Assembly: GCA_028871595.1 (NCBI GenBank)
Contig: JAGWMT010000082.1
Location: forward strand, 1-11,741
Reading direction: 5' to 3'
Source: Elusimicrobiota bacterium
GTDB taxonomy: Bacteria > Elusimicrobiota > Elusimicrobia > UBA1565 > UBA9628
DNA: 11,741 nt
The notes below the pieces were generated by a model. It saw only the letters and a program-made list of their open reading frames with translations, ran no database searches and was not told the origin of the DNA. Of this stretch, positions 11,736 to 11,741 are shown in pieces (positions within the stretch are counted from its first letter, which is position 1; each line of letters starts with the position of its first letter). The position numbers and the translations under genes were made by a program.

Positions 11736-11741
11736 AATCAG

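Overview
The window is a single co-directional block of core information-processing genes, all on the minus strand, so transcription runs from high to low coordinates. In that order it holds a 5S rRNA, a predicted outer-membrane beta-barrel protein, rplJ (L10), rplL (L7/L12), rpoB, rpoC, rpsL (S12), rpsG (S7) and the first 113 codons of fusA (EF-G), which runs off the left edge. Gene-free gaps are all short (largest about 124 bases), so there is no unexplained stretch over 300 bases. The long plus-strand open frames opposite rpoB and rpoC are GC-driven shadows.

The organism is a GC-rich bacterium and probably a diderm. The barrel protein has a signal peptide, and the beta' trigger loop carries an SI3-type insertion of the kind found in Gram-negative lineages. 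The genes of the rpoBC cluster and the str cluster (rpsL-rpsG-fusA) are joined without an L7Ae-family gene between them. This is unlike the separate loci of enterobacteria and also unlike typical Firmicutes. My best guess is a deep-branching phylum such as Elusimicrobiota, from general resemblance only; I could not run a search, so this is weakly held.

Right end (11578-11741): a complete 5S rRNA sits in a long precursor stem. The 3' arm of that stem overlaps the apparent start codon of the barrel-protein gene. The 23S gene is presumably just outside the window. Next (10725-11585) is the barrel gene, which ends 12 bases before rplJ. The usual rplK-rplA pair and a free-standing L10-type leader are absent from this position.

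Centre (5500-10712): rplJ and rplL are separated by 67 bases that can fold into a compact three-way junction just before a strong rplL ribosome-binding site. rplL and rpoB are separated by a GC-rich hairpin with a T6 tract, which looks like an intrinsic terminator or attenuator. rpoB most likely starts at GTG 9576 and not at the longer TTG start. rpoB and rpoC are two bases apart.

Left end (1-1260): rpsL and rpsG follow with short spacers and good ribosome-binding sites. fusA has none that I can see. Together the genes encode the ribosomal stalk, the catalytic core of RNA polymerase, two decoding/assembly proteins of the 30S subunit and the translocase. If no terminator acts after the 5S gene, rRNA promoters could drive at least the first part of this set. 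The gene content is ordinary housekeeping. The unusual parts are the 5S-barrel-rplJ junction and the structured intergenic elements. I found no sign of a new defence or mobile system.
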